From assembly GCA_036924085.1 (NCBI GenBank), contig JAVGWX010000004.1, positions 12,219,954 to 12,283,953 of the forward strand: a DNA stretch of 64,000 nucleotides, read 5' to 3'. A program made the position numbers and the translations under genes. The notes under the pieces are model-generated. The model did not search any database, was not told where the DNA came from, and worked only from the letters and a program-made list of their open reading frames with translations. Origin of the DNA: Ariolimax columbianus. Taxonomy: Eukaryota; Mollusca; Gastropoda; Stylommatophora; Arionidae. Shown one piece after another: positions 47,200-59,579 of this stretch (positions within the stretch are counted from its first letter, which is position 1; each line of letters starts with the position of its first letter).

Positions 47200-49130
47200 T
47201 TTCAGACACTTTTGTTTTATTATTACTAACTGAATTAATAAATTGATTTGCTATATATATGGTCAGTCGTTTACTGACAAACAAGGTCTTTAGTCTCTGT
47301 CCAAACGAAGGTTACTGACCCCTGTGTCAAACCTCGAGGAATACTCCTGCACTAGAGCAAGGCACGCCTCTGCTAGATGCTAGGACGAGACGATTGAAAA
47401 CACGCACATATTTTACTTTCTTCGACACAAAAATAGGACCCGCATTACTTCAAATTTACCAACTTCCGTTAGACACGAATAAACTAAACATCATTAGAAT
47501 ACACAACAGCAAATGTTCACAGCAAAACTATTTGTCTAGCACTTTGCTATCAAGCGCACCTTTTCTCTGTTGATATGCGTACTAAAAAAAAAAAAATGCG
47601 TATTAACAAATTCCTCGATCCCTGACGCGTGGGGAAACTCTGGACAAACCTGAAGGAGTGCCTTCTCTAGCCACATCCATTCTTGGCCACTGTCGAAACT
47701 TATTTGTGTCACAGTACACAGCCATCCTGTCCTAGCTATAATATAGACGGGACACCACAATTATGTGCGTAGGCAACGAATAGAAAATAAAGAATTCGTG
47801 TGTAGTTTATTTTTTCACCCAGCTTTGCAAATAGGGCTAAACCGACATTGGAAAGAAGGATTGCAAATTGCACTTAAGTAGAGCGAGTGGGCTTAAAATA
47901 GGCCGCGCCTTATCAGTAAGTGTTTAGTGGTCGTACTGCAGACGATCAAAGAACAAAGGCGACTTGATAATCTTGCTTCTATTGCGGATCTATTCTAGCA
48001 GAAAAACCGGACTTCGATACTATGTGCCAAATAAGAATTCGTTTAGTTGTTCAGTACGTTACAATGAATAGTTGTTATGGCAAGACACATCCCTTTCAAA
48101 ACTGCTCTTTGTTATATGAGTGCCTACGAAACCTAACAAATGAAATTAGCCGTCATCGAGGTCTGTACTCTTCTCAGCTGAATTCATGAAAAATACTTTG
48201 CCCTGAATAAAACAAATGTGAGAGCTGCAGTTGTCATTCATTATTATTCTTCCCATGCACTGCGAGATGTTGCTAATGTTTATGTCAACTTAGCAAACAG
48301 TTGTCAAAAACGTCATTCTATATGCTCTGTATTTATTTCTTGACCTTACTTTGTTGCAACACGCGCAAAAAGTAGGACTTGTGTAATATCTAAGACGCTA
48401 GTGTTATGGTTAAACCACTTCACCTATATCCTTCAGCCACTCCGACAATTTTCGTATTTTCTGCCCTCGTCTGACCTTCTTTAGGCACGTCTCATATTTT
48501 CTGATCGTGCAGTCAAGTAATATACCACACAGCTCACTCAACATCTATTCTCAGGTTCTGAAATAGTCCAGCTCGACAGGAACCATTTATGATTGTGTTA
48601 TAAACCTATCTTTACAAACATGAAGATCACCACACGTTGAGGAATTCCACTCGAATAGTTAAACAAAAAATACGACAAGTATACACTTAATCAAGAATCA
48701 CAAGTCAATTAAGTACAAAATATGTGGTGAAGGTGTAGAGATAAAACCACGCAGATGTTATTCCTTGAAACTATCCTAACCAAGGTTTGTTCTCATATAG
48801 TCTGATAATCAGGATCGTGTTATTAGTTTCAAATATATATTGAACTATCTTCTCTCAATATATCTGTTCTCCGACTTTGATCTTAATATCAGCACTAAGG
48901 CTCTGGTTCCAAATCGTCATCGCTGGTTTTTCATTGGTTCAGAAGACTGAAGTGTCACACTCCATCTCCGTCTGCATTCTACTGTCTTTCTGAGCGTAGG
49001 CTTTTTCTGCCGTATCCCTGTAAGCCTGTGTAATAATGTATTCCTTGACCGCCTTCTGTCTCTCTTGCCCTTTTTACCTAATCTGTTAGGATGATTTAAA
49101 CTGGTCTTACATGCTTCAAATTGTGACCAA
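47200..49130. other. No recognised feature
   Basis: Nearly 2 kb of AT-rich sequence. I see no supported exon, LINE motif or array. Confidence 0.4.
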
Positions 49131-49139
49131 GCCAAGACA

Positions 49140-49570
49140 ATATCTGGTCTCATTATTTGGTCTCAGGTCTCCGACTCTGGTCTCAATATTTGGTCTCATA
49201 TTTCCGACTCTGGTCTTAATATTTGGTCTCACCTCTCCGACTCTGGTCTCAATATCTGGTCTCACTTCTCCGATTTTGGTCTCAATATCTGGTCGCAATA
49301 TTTAGTCTCACCTCACTGACTCTGGTCTCAATATTTAGTCTCACCTCACCGACTCTGGTCTCAATATTTAGTCTCACATAACTAACTCTGGTCTCAATAT
49401 TTAGTCTCACCTCACTAACTCTGGTCTCAATATTTAGTCTCACCTCACTAACTCTGGTCTCAATATCTGATCTCATGTCTCCGGCTCTGGTTTCAATATC
49501 TGGTCTCAGGTCTCCGACTCTGGAGTCAATATCTGGTTTCAGGTCTCCGACTCTGGAGTCAATATTTTCT
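49140..49570. repeat. 33-bp minisatellite
   Basis: About 13 units of CTGGTCTCAATATTTAGTCT plus CACCTCACTAACT. Eleven codons per unit keep the minus strand open (IETRVSEVRLN). Confidence 0.94.
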
Positions 49571-49879
49571 TGATATCTGATCTCTGATCTTGGACCCCGG
49601 TGGTTCTTTATATCTGTTCTCAATATCAATATCTGTTCTCGAACTCTGTTCTTGATATTTGTTCTTTGACTCTGTTGTAGATATATCTTATTAATGTTTG
49701 ATTTATGTTTTTCTGCTGTCTGTGTTACTCTTCTTTCTGTCTTGTTCTGCTTCCATCTAGCAGTTATCTGTGTTGAATCTCAACCAAAAAGTATGCTCTT
49801 TTCAATCACAGAGCATCTCTGGTTATGTCAGAGTGCGTTTTTTTGGACATCTTATTTCTCGGTATCCTTCTCTTTCTAC

Positions 49880-49883
49880 TAGT

Positions 49884-49952
<69 letters not shown>
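49880..49952. repeat. CT microsatellite
   Basis: (CT)n with one G interruption. Confidence 0.97.
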
Positions 49953-49957
<5 letters not shown>

Positions 49958-49959
49958 CG

Positions 49960-51000
49960 TGTGGCTTCTGTCTTCTCATTAAATATTTTTCAGCGATTTC
50001 ATTACCATTGGTCTGCTGGACTTTCTCCGCCCACTTATTTCTGTCTTCGTCAAACAGAATCTATAAATGCCTCATTTCGGGTTCGTCTCTATTTCTTCCC
50101 TCAACTAAACTAGAGATGTAGAGAATAACCGATTCATATTCGATTCGGTGCCGAACAGAGCATATTCGGTTGAATATTACCTTGTAACCGAGTACGAACA
50201 GGTCAAAGTGCGGCGTTGTCATTTTAGATCTAACAAGTTTGTAATACTTTGTTTCAATTCGCATTGTGACATTACTGACACGTTTTGAACAACTCCCGCG
50301 AGAGATCAGCAGTACACATGCATGTTTCTCAATGGTGCTATCAGTCAGTCAAGCAATCTTGTTGTGTCTGCAGAATGACATATTTGTTGACAGAATAAAA
50401 AAAAGTAGCAGAAATTACATCAGTTTTGCAGCACAGGTTTTCTGGTCATTTTTATTATGAATTGTTTGTTATTCCTGCAGGACTAGATTATCGGAATAAA
50501 CTTCACTTTTTAACTATAGTAGAACAAGAAAAAAGTACGGGTAGAAATGGTTGCAGCTGAATCATCATTGTGTCAATCACAAGATAACAACAATGCCAAC
50601 AACAACTGTATGAACATGAAATATGATAATCATCCAGTTAAAAAGAGTAACAGTTTCTTCTGTTGACCATGATAAAACCCTGTCTATGACGTCCGTAACA
50701 CAAAATGCATTCGAATATCATTAAAGTGCCAGGTAATCAAGGAAGGTCTTTGTTTATACAGAATGTTAATTTATGTTGGCATATCACAAGCAAGGAAAGG
50801 AGTCTGAACATGTAAAACAAATTGCTACAGTTGTAGCTCATATGCTCCCACCGGATACACAACAGAGACCAGGAAGAGAATAAGTAATTGTCCGTAATAT
50901 GAGACCTGGATATTTCATTTGTTACATCATAAAATACTGAAATTAGCCATTTCCTATAGAATTATCAAGCCATAACAAGAAAAAAAAAGACCAAAGCTTT
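49960..51000. other. No confidently recognised feature
   Basis: AT-rich sequence to the left of the foldback element. ATTCGATTCGGTGCCG near 50150 has the look of a decayed DNA-transposon segment, but I cannot assign it. Confidence 0.3.
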
Positions 51001-51005
51001 TCATA

Positions 51006-51716
51006 CAAGGCGTGTTCAAATGAAACCGGACCAAACTGAAACAAGTGAACATACGTACTATGTGCATGATGACGTCACATCTGGTGTAAACAGCACATAC
51101 CAACCGTCAAGTTTGCAAAATTGTATTATCCTCTGATTCATAGTTTTCTCAGCAGACCGTTGAAAACATGTCGGGTGTGATACAGAATGCGTTCAGAGTT
51201 GACCAGCGAGCGGTGATTCAGTTTCTAACAACTGAAGGATGTCGACCAGTTGACATTCATCGGACCAGTGTATGGTGACAAAAGTGTGTCGAAGACTGGA
51301 GAATAATGTTTAAAGAAGGACATGAGTTAACGAAAGATCTTCTGAGACCAGGTCAGGCGCATATTGTTGCGTCAACTCACGTAGCTCTTTAAACATCGTT
51401 GTCCAGTTCATCACTGTTGTCTTGGACACACTTTTGTCACCATACACTGCCTGAATTCTGCAATGAATGTCAACTGGTCGATATCCTTCAGCTGTTAGAA
51501 ACCGAATCACCGCTGGCTGATCAGCTCTAGACGGATTCCATACCACACCCGCCATGATTTTAACGGTCTGCTGAGAACAATTTGAGGTGAGGATAATTAC
51601 AGTTAGCAAACTTGACGGTTGGTGTGTGCTGTTTACACAAGAACTGACGTCATCATGCGCATGGTACGTATGTTCACTTGTTGCAGTTTGGTTCGGTTTA
51701 ATTTAAACACGCCTCG
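51006..51716. mobile_element. Foldback element from two mariner-like 5' ends (copy 2)
   Basis: 711 bp flanked by TA (51004-51005, 51717-51718). The ends are AAGGCGTGTTCAAATGAAAC and the reverse complement of TTAAACACGCCTCG. The arms are about 345 bp each and pair along most of their length. The right arm on the minus strand encodes MAGVVWNPSRADQPAVIRFL, then a TAEGYRPVDIHCRIQAVYGD segment and KTTVMNW, the N-terminal helix-turn-helix of a mariner-like transposase. The left arm encodes a diverged version on the plus strand. No catalytic domain is present, so the element is non-autonomous. Confidence 0.9.
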
Positions 51717-52149
51717 TATAATTTTTGCCAGGAAATCTGCATCATTTGGTAGGAGTGGCGTGAATACGCCTTAGTTTGCAAACATTGACCATGTTTTGCT
51801 TGAAAGCGTTGTTCCCTTTCACAGCACAGCTGAACTGATTTGGTTACAATGTTTTATACCCCACTTAAGATTAACAATCGCTTAAGAAAGGCACAATGCT
51901 TTGTTCATGCACATTATAAATAACAATCAGTGCATGGCGATATTATATTTGTTTTGTTCTTGTCTCCATCTTCTAGCTCTATGTACAGTACATCGTAACG
52001 ACTCCAGCTGACCGATGTGCAGGAAGCCTGTATACCAGCACATACAGTGGCGGGTTTCAATAACAGTGGCTTTATATAATGAGGTTGCTAGGCTCATCTA
52101 TAACCTACTTTAGACGCTTCTTAGAATTGCTTGAAGTTTTGCAGTAGTA

Positions 52150-52230
52150 TTATTTTTTCAGTGGTTTCGAGGTAAGGTTTTCGCCTAGGGTGCTGGAGGT
52201 CGAACGTTCAAATCACGATGGATACCGGGA
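52150..52230 (+). mobile_element. tRNA-like SINE head
   Basis: TTCAGTGGTTTCGAGGTAAG (A-box-like) and GGTCGAACGTTCAAATC (B-box-like) at tRNA-like spacing. The body to about 52620 is unassigned. Confidence 0.5.
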
Positions 52231-53387
52231 TTTTTTTCACGTTGATCATTTGGTAAAAATGTCACCTGATCTCCGAGTAGTGAGATCAGACACCCGTGTT
52301 CAGTGGCGCGCACGTTACAAATCCCACGGCAGTTTGAAATCGGAAAGAGTAGGCTTAACGGCCGCTGCTCTGGCAAAATTCAAGTCAAAGATATCAAATT
52401 GTTCTACGGATTCTCGCCCCACAGAGAATTTGTCGCAAAAAAGGGATTGTCTATCTATATATATCAGGTCTTGTTTATGTGGTCAGCGAAGCGGCATAAA
52501 TGGCGCCTGGCAGACTGCGGTTATATTGGTCTAATTTACGCTTCTATCACCACCAGTTCACCAAATAGGCAATCGTATATTCCAGGGGCTACCAACCTAA
52601 CGGTTGATAACAGCTACTGGGATTGAGTTGGCAAGTCACCATCAGATTTTCGCTTGCCAAAAAAACATGAAACAGAGAAGGTCACACATCACCACGACGT
52701 CTAACGACACAAGTGGACCGAAAATAGATATATTTATTTATAGATTTATAGCTAGTTATTTTTCCCCTTCAGATATCATTCGGTTGGGTTAAAGATACGT
52801 GTCATAAAACAAGCGAGAAAGCTTGAATTAAGAGTTTTATTGACTTGATCTCTTTTCTCATATCAATGAACTAAATAATGTAGTAGTAACGAGAGCTTTG
52901 ATTTTCAGCTGGAGCACATGTCTACAACAAATACGCATAGTGTGGTCCTGTCACCGACGTTCGTTTCAGATCTATCCACGTCTTCATTTCCTTTATGATT
53001 TTCTTCAGCTCTCTTCTCCATGCATGACTTTGGTCTGAATTTATTTATTTTGCCTTGGGGATACAAGAACATAGTCTGCCCTGTAATGCTAAAAGCTGAT
53101 TTCTAGGATGTGTATCATATCCATTGCAAGTATCTTTTTGCTACGTCATGTTCTACTAATATCTACCTTTTCCAACAGTTCCCCATTAGTGATATTATCA
53201 TACAATTTGGACCTTTATATCTTTCACAGGCATGAATTTTATGAAAGCATGTACCGTTTTGTTTATTATTTTTGTTTTCGATGTTTCAGATTTATATAAC
53301 AAAAGTGACTTTACACTGAAGTTCAAGAATGACATTTTTGTGTTGCCCTTAATTTCTTGTAATTTCCTTAAGTTAACCAATGGAACT

Positions 53388-53635
53388 TAAATGTAGTTTT
53401 GTTGTTGTTGGTGTTTTTTTTGGTTTTGCGTTCGCCTTATTTCTCTAATCCCCAAGGTGGCGTGCATTGCAGTGTTGTTTTTATTTTGCGCCTGTCAGCC
53501 CAGGGTATCCGAGTTCAGCATGCATTTTATGTAAAGGTCTGCTTCCTTCTGCATTTTCTAAGGATTTGCTTCCCCGGGGTAACGGCCGGTGCTGTGATGG
53601 GGGTCGAACCCAGCCCACGCCGTCCCCTAAATGTA
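53388..53635 (-). mobile_element. tRNA-derived SINE, family A, head-deleted copy
   Basis: Minus-strand copy with an intact body (TGCTGAACTCGGATACCCTG, GGCGCAAAATAAAAAC). The head lacks 37 bp between the B box side and GGGACGGCGTGG, removing the A box. TAAATGTA repeats at 53388-53395 and 53628-53635, an 8-bp target-site duplication. Confidence 0.92.
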
Positions 53636-54014
53636 AATGAATCGACGCCACGGTGAAGGAAAAGGTCAATAAATTAAAGAAAACAGATATGAACCATACA
53701 AGTTAAAAAAAGTGACCCATTATACACATTAAATGCCTTCGTCGTGCAAAAAAAAACAACACACGAAAGCATCTAAAAAAGAGTAACAAAGGCATTGTGG
53801 ATGAAACTAACGGATACAGTCCGACTTTGGGTGGCAGCCATTGGGAGAGTGGCCAGGTATATATGAATTGCAATTTTATTGCACTAAAACAATTGTTTTA
53901 TAAAGTGAGTCTAAAAAATACGTACATAGGTTCTCGTACATACGCACAAATACAAGTATTTAAATTACATTAAACAAATAAATATATATATATAATAATA
54001 ATAATAGCTGTCCA

Positions 54015-54620
54015 TCATTGCCGATGAGAACCGCCGACATCTTCCTTGTCACAGATTTCCACGTTGGGTGTGGGTGCTCATGTGTCTGAACAGGCCAATG
54101 CGGGCACGAAAACATCTGCTACATATCGGGCACACGAGGTTTGTAGAAGGTGATGGTGTTCCCGCTGTTCGGGGTTTCCGGGTCTCGCGTCTGCTCTGGG
54201 CTTTCAAAACACGGTCGTCTTCGCTGGTATCTACACCCGATTTGACTGCGCTTCTCCAGTCAGATCTGTTTTGTGCATAACATTCCCAGGTGTTGACATC
54301 TATCTGGGAACTTTCCAGTGAGTCCCTCTGTCCTTAAAACGTTTCTTTGGGAGCCCTATTTCGCGCCATCCCTCTCTCAGCTCACCGTAGAGAAGCTTCT
54401 TTGGGAGCCGCTCGTCTGACATACAGAGGAGGTGTCCTGCCCATCCTAGTCGTGCTATTTCGAGCAGTGCATCGACGCTGGGCATGTCAGCCTTTGAGAG
54501 AACCTCCATGTCAGTGACACGATCTTGCCATCGGATGTGGAATATTCGCCTGAGTCAACCTGTGTGGAAGTTGTTTAATCTCGTTGAAATGGTTATCAAC
54601 CGGAGAACCAGAGTTCTTGG
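54015..54620 (-). mobile_element. LINE C-terminus with terminal zinc finger
   Basis: Minus-strand: LRRIFHIRWQDRVTDMEVLS, then LGWAGHLLCMSDERLPKKLL and YGELREGWREIGLPKKRFKD. After a frame change it reads RSDWRSAVKSGVDTSEDDRV and ends CPICSRCFRARIGLFRHM with a stop. Only a few lesions, so relatively young. Confidence 0.9.
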
Positions 54621-54929
54621 AGATATGAAGGTGGTGATAACTGAAATGGTTTCAAGCCAGTCTCACCCTTTATGTAATGCCATACCGGTGGCAAATGGTG
54701 GAATATATTGAATTGCGGGACCTGCATATGTACCGTGCTTTATAATATGCTTTGGGAGGAAGCCGCCAACATGTTTGGTGATTTAAGGACTCGTGACGCA
54801 GACATGCTCGATGTTAAAATTCCTGACACCCAGGTGGTCATTGAGATGCTATTTACACCTAAGGTATTTCCCGGTCCTTCCCTGTTTGTTCACAGACGAG
54901 ACAAAAAAACTGTGATACCTACACGTCAT

Positions 54930-55110
54930 GCGCGGTTTCCGACATGCATAGTAAGGTTTTCTTTTGACATGCACAGTAAGATTTTCTTCCGACATGCATG
55001 GTAAGGTGCCTTCTACTACATGTATAGAAATTTGTTTTTACGACATGTATAGTAAGATGATTTTTACGACATCCATAGCAAAGTGCTGTATACGACATAC
55101 ACATTAAGAG
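54930..55110. repeat. ~27-bp degenerate tandem repeat
   Basis: Six to seven diverged units of CGACATGCATAGTAAGGTTT plus a T-rich linker. Confidence 0.8.
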
Positions 55111-55269
55111 GTCGTGACCCCGTTCATTCCTTCAGGTCAAGGGATCAGGTATCCACGTTGTATGTTTGCAGAATGCTGTCAAATTGGTCATTTGGTGTTA
55201 TGTTGACATGCTTTTTGGGTACTTGTATATGTTGTCGCCTGCTAACAGTGTCACACACCCCACGCAATC

Positions 55270-55272
55270 TTC

Positions 55273-55323
<51 letters not shown>

Positions 55324-55450
55324 ATGTTCGTTCTGCCCGAACCAAAATGTTGTTACCTTTCTTGTAAAAACACACACACCCACACCAACGCACTGACGAC
55401 CCCCCCCCCCCCCCCACACACATACACACACACACACAAGCACTCACACA
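55270..55450. repeat. CT, CA and C-run simple repeats
   Basis: (CT)n at 55275-55322, (AC)n around 55368-55385 and 55415-55440, and a C run of about 17 between them. Confidence 0.95.
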
Positions 55451-55539
55451 TGCACAAGCACACATACACATGTGTAATAAATTTATATCTGTTTTTCTGC
55501 ACGCAATAAAACATATCATGAAAAAACCTGTCCATTCTT

Positions 55540-56100
55540 TCCCTGCCTCTCTCTGTCATCGTTTTGTGTGTCCATCCTTTTTCTTTCTTTTCTCTCATTG
55601 TTTGCTGTGTTCTTTCTTTTCCCACCTCTGTTCTCTTGTTGTTGTCCGTGTTTTTTTCTTTTTCTTCTTGTCTCTTGTTGTTGTCGGTGTCTTTTCGTTT
55701 CTCCTCCCGTCTCTTGTTGTTGTCCGTGTCTTTTCTTATCTCTTGTTGTTGTTGTCCTTTTCTTTCCTTTTCTCTTTCTTTCTCTTGTTGTTGCCAGTGT
55801 CTTTTCATTTCTCTTCCTGTCTCTTGGTATTGTCCGTCGCTTTTCATATCTCTTCCTGTTTCTTTTTGTTTTCCGTGTCTTTTCTTTTCTCTTCTTGTTG
55901 TTTTCCGTGTCTTTTATTTTCTCTTCCTGTCTCTTGTTGTTATCTGTGTATTATCTTTCTTTTCCTCCTCTTCTCTTCAATTGTTATATGTGTTTCCTCT
56001 TTCTCCCTTTTCTCTCTGAACGTTTTCGGTCTTCTTTTTTTTCCTTCCCTCATCTCTATCACCTCACTCTCTCTCTCTCTCTCTGACTCTCTCTGTTGCT
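55540..56100. repeat. Pyrimidine-rich degenerate array (~50 bp)
   Basis: Variable-length units built on TCTCTTGTTGTTGTCCGTGT plus CTTTTCTTTTCTCTTCC. The plus strand is over 85% pyrimidine, so all plus frames stay open; not coding. Confidence 0.85.
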
Positions 56101-56409
56101 TGTATATTTTTCTTTTTTCTCTCTAATTGTTTTTGTCTCCTTTCGTTTGTTCTTCTTGTTACTCATCGTTTTGTTTATCATATCTTCTCCGTTTTCGCTG
56201 TTAATGTTTTCTGACACAGCTATGAAATTGTATTTAAGTTTCCTTAATGTATTATACTAAACATTTCTCTCCCAAATTTCTACCTCTTTTTGTATACCGT
56301 ACTTTGATTTATCATCTGAACGTCAAGTTCTTCTTTCATGCATTTTTCATGTCACCTTTTTGCGCTATACGAGAGAAATGTGGCCACTGCAGATAACGGT
56401 TTGATCATG

Positions 56410-56695
56410 AAGTATGCTCTAATACATGTCGTGTACAGTCTGTTTTAATACACATAGCGTACAGTCTGTTCTGATACACGTAACATACATTCTGTTCTGA
56501 TACACGTAACATACATTCTGTTCTGATACACGTAACATACATTCTGTTCTGATACATGTAACATAAGTCTATTCTAATACACGTAACATTTAGTCTGTTC
56601 TGATACACGTAACATACATTCTGTTCTGATACACGTAACATAAGTCTATTATAATACACGTAACATACAGTCTGTTCTGATACACGTAACCTACA
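56410..56695. repeat. 26-bp minisatellite next to the 39-bp exon
   Basis: About 11 units of CTGTTCTGATACACGTAACA plus TACATT. The right edge is about 35 bp inside the intron from the exon donor at 56729. Confidence 0.93.
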
Positions 56696-56729
56696 TACAC
56701 AAACAAGGATATGTATCTGGTGTACTCAC

Positions 56730-56768
56730 GCTGTTCGCTGGTGTATGTGAGACACACGTCGTCATCAC
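56730..56768 (-). CDS. Probable upstream tensin-like micro-exon (39 bp)
   Basis: The acceptor TCTTATTCCAG and donor AGC|GTGAGT bracket 39 nt. In the only useful frame (2 leading bases, 12 codons, 1 trailing base) it encodes DDDVCLTYTSEQ. Its trailing C plus the leading CT of the exon at 2131 makes a Pro codon, giving ...TYTSEQ-P-VTFPS. This resembles the family segment D-L-x-Y-V-T-E-R-I-I-A-x-S-F-P-S, shortened by two residues. The join would need an intron of about 54.6 kb. It is supported by phase and position but not proven; another short exon could lie between. Confidence 0.6.
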
Positions 56769-56769
56769 C

Positions 56770-57850
56770 TGGAATAAGACGAAAACAGAAAATTGATTTC
56801 AAATACATGCAAACAAATTCGGACTGTGAAAGTAATACACAAATCAACAGAGTACTTCTAGCAACATAATGTATTATTAGGATTAGAAGCTGGAAGCTGT
56901 GCAGTACCATTGTCTTCTACGCCAGTCTGCAGAGAACACGAAGAAGAGAAATGAGACGCCGTCAGAAGTGTCGTCTGTTTTACTCAAAGTTCTCAAGATC
57001 ATGCAAATATTAAGCACTTCATCATTGATCTCAGACAAGATGGAAAAAGCAGTCTCATTCCCACTGGAGACGCTGTCGTCGGTGATCAAGTGTGAACTAC
57101 TTTCTTGTATGAACTCCTAATTTTAAAATTTTAGATGGTGTTTCTTGTCTCGATGCTTTACCTTATTTACGATTAATTAATGTACACATTTATAGCTGTA
57201 TGGAGTGAAAAGTGTCGCATCCGTGGCGCGAATCAAATCCATTTACCGGAACACACCTGTGCTCTATCATCACTGCCATTCTGTGAAAAACACATTATGA
57301 GGCATGAGATTGCCAAGTTCACTCGAACCCAATTACACAAATGCTCACATATGCAAAGATAAACCGTGAAGTTCATTTTTAATGCATGCAAATTGTAAAC
57401 ATACCACACAACAATAGAATGTCTAAATTACGACTCACTTTGAGCTTTCAAGGTTTGTCCCCGTGAGAAAGCCTTATATATTTTTTTGTGACGGACAAGT
57501 GCCAAATATTTAATGAAATTGTGGATTACTCTCACAACTAACTCTCACTAATTGTCAACATTGCGTTGTACTGACGTCACTTGGAGCTTTGCATTAGTGC
57601 CGCATTTGACATTTTACTTGCAATCAGCTTAGCTGCTTCCATTAGACCGTAAATAGTTAGCAAACTCAGCCTTCTTGAAACGCACGATAGAAACATATTT
57701 TTTTTCCCCTTTGAATCGCTAAATATGGAACATTAAGTAATATGTACGTTTTTGATTGTATTTTCAATGTTAGCGTTTGATTAGACAATAACAATATTTA
57801 AAAAAAAAACTAAACAAAACCTTTAGTTTCGTTACATTGAGGGCCACCAA
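56770..57850. other. No confidently recognised feature
   Basis: Contains a stretch (56883-57120) open on both strands for about 70 codons that I cannot assign. The rest is AT-rich. Confidence 0.3.
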
Positions 57851-57852
57851 AG

Positions 57853-58075
57853 ATGTCACGAGCAGACATCGGAGATTTGGTGAGTGATTTCTGTTATAAA
57901 GACGAAAATGAAGCGTCACGTTTTAGTTTGTGTTATTATGCTGACATTGTGTGTTTTTCTTTTTTAATTACAGAGAATTTATAGGAGTATGCATTGTTTA
58001 CGACAAGGTTTATGTTGCTGCTGGAGTGTGCACGTGGGTAATGGTGACAAGAAGGCAACGAAAGATAGGAAGTGA
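57853..58075 (+). CDS. Tentative two-exon small reading frame
   Basis: ATG at 57853 opens nine codons (MSRADIGDL) ending at a donor TTTG|GTGAGT. A 94-bp intron (57880-57973) ends in a pyrimidine tract and AATTACAG. The second exon continues in frame as RIYRSMHCLRQGLCCCWSVH and stops at TGA 58073-58075; a possible further donor (CGTGG|GTAATG) lies before the stop. The signals are good but the peptide is short and unrecognised, so this may be a 5' end of a longer gene or chance. Confidence 0.3.
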
Positions 58076-58394
58076 CTCAAAGGAAAGTAGCGAGGCAAAT
58101 ATGAGCTCTTTTGAAAGCTAGCACCTTCTGGAGGGAGTGGGTGAGATGGGTAGGGTGAGTGACCGTTTGAAGGAGGATACTTTCAGCGGAGTCAAGGAGA
58201 GAGAGAGGGGGAGGAGGGGTTTGGGGGTAAGTGAAGCATGTCACGGTGCGGGAAGAGGGATATCCTTTAAACATTAAACTGCTGTCGTTTCGTACAGCTG
58301 TGTCGACAGTCGGGTCTTCTGCACGAGAATTGCTAGCTTATCTGTTGATCATTAAAGTCTCTAGCTAATCGACGTCCTGATAATTGTTAACCTC

Positions 58395-58980
58395 ACCCAT
58401 CCTCCTCCTCTTGAACATCTAGCCCTCACCATTCTCCTTCTAAACATCTAACCCCCATCATCTTCCTTCTAAATATCTAACCCCCATCATCTTCCTTCTA
58501 AACATCTAACCCCCATCCTCCTCCTCTTGAACATCTAACCCTTATCATCATCCTCCTCTTGAACATCTAACTCCCATCCTCCTCCTTCTAAACATCTAAC
58601 CCCCATCCTCCTCCTCTTGAACATCTAACCCTTATCATCATCCTCCTCTTGAACATCTAACCCCCATCATCCTCCTCTTGAACATCTAACCCCCATCCTC
58701 CTCCTCTTGAACATCTAACCCCCATCATCTTCCTTCTAAACATCTAACCCCCATCATCCTACTCTTGAACATCTAACCCCCATCATCTTCCTTCTAAAAA
58801 TCTAACCTCATCATCCTCCTCCTAAACATCTAACCTCACCATTCTCCTCCTGAACATCTAACCTCATCATCCTCCTCCTGAACATCTAGCCATCACCACC
58901 ATTCTCTTCCTGAATATCTAACCCTCATCCTCCTCCTCCTGAACATCTAACCCTCATCATCATCCTCCTGAACATACTTA
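58395..58980. repeat. ~30-bp minisatellite
   Basis: About 20 units of TCCTCCTCTTGAACATCTAA plus CCCCCATCAT, with TTCTAAACATC and CCTAAACATC variants, fading into CTCATCC-type sequence. Confidence 0.93.
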
Positions 58981-59214
58981 TCTCATCGCTCTCATCCTAA
59001 AATCTCTTCCGATGACTATAATTCTAATAAGACAACCCTCCCATTCCTCCTCAACCTTGTTACCCCCATCCTTCTCCCCCTCCTTCATTTGATTGTTCTT
59101 TTCATTATCATTTTTAACATCATCGTTCCCCCCTTCGGCTTACTCGCTCTTCTCATCCTAATTTTAACCACCACCATCATCCCCCTCCTCGGTATGATTG
59201 TTCTTCTCTCATCC

Positions 59215-59575
59215 TCATCTAACCTAGCAGCCAGGAGGACAGAAGGGCCACACGTGTTAGTATCATCTAACCTAGCAGCCAGGAGGACAGAAGGGCCACA
59301 CGTGTTAGTACCATCTAACCTAGCAGCCAGTAGGACAGAAGGGCCACACCTGTTAGTATCATCTAACCTAGCAGCCAGGAGGACAGAAGGGCCACACCTG
59401 TTAGTATCATCTAACCTAGCAGCCAGGAGGACAGAAGGGCCACACCTTTTAGTATCATCTAGCCCAGCAGCGACGGGAACAGAAGGGCCACACGTGTTAG
59501 TATCATCTAAGCTAACAGCCTCCCACAATGTGAAAGTTCCCACGAGGACAGAAGGGCCACAACTGTTGGCTCGAC
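59215..59575. repeat. 48-bp minisatellite
   Basis: Seven units of CATCTAACCTAGCAGCCAGG, AGGACAGAAGGGCCACACGT and GTTAGTAT. The 16-codon period opens both strands (152 and 164 codons). Confidence 0.95.
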
Positions 59576-59579
59576 ACTA

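Noticed and set aside
55470..56126. Long plus-strand open frames (151-218 codons) rich in Phe, Leu, Ser and Val
   Set aside because: A pyrimidine-rich strand rarely makes stop codons; three overlapping frames are open at once. Not membrane proteins.
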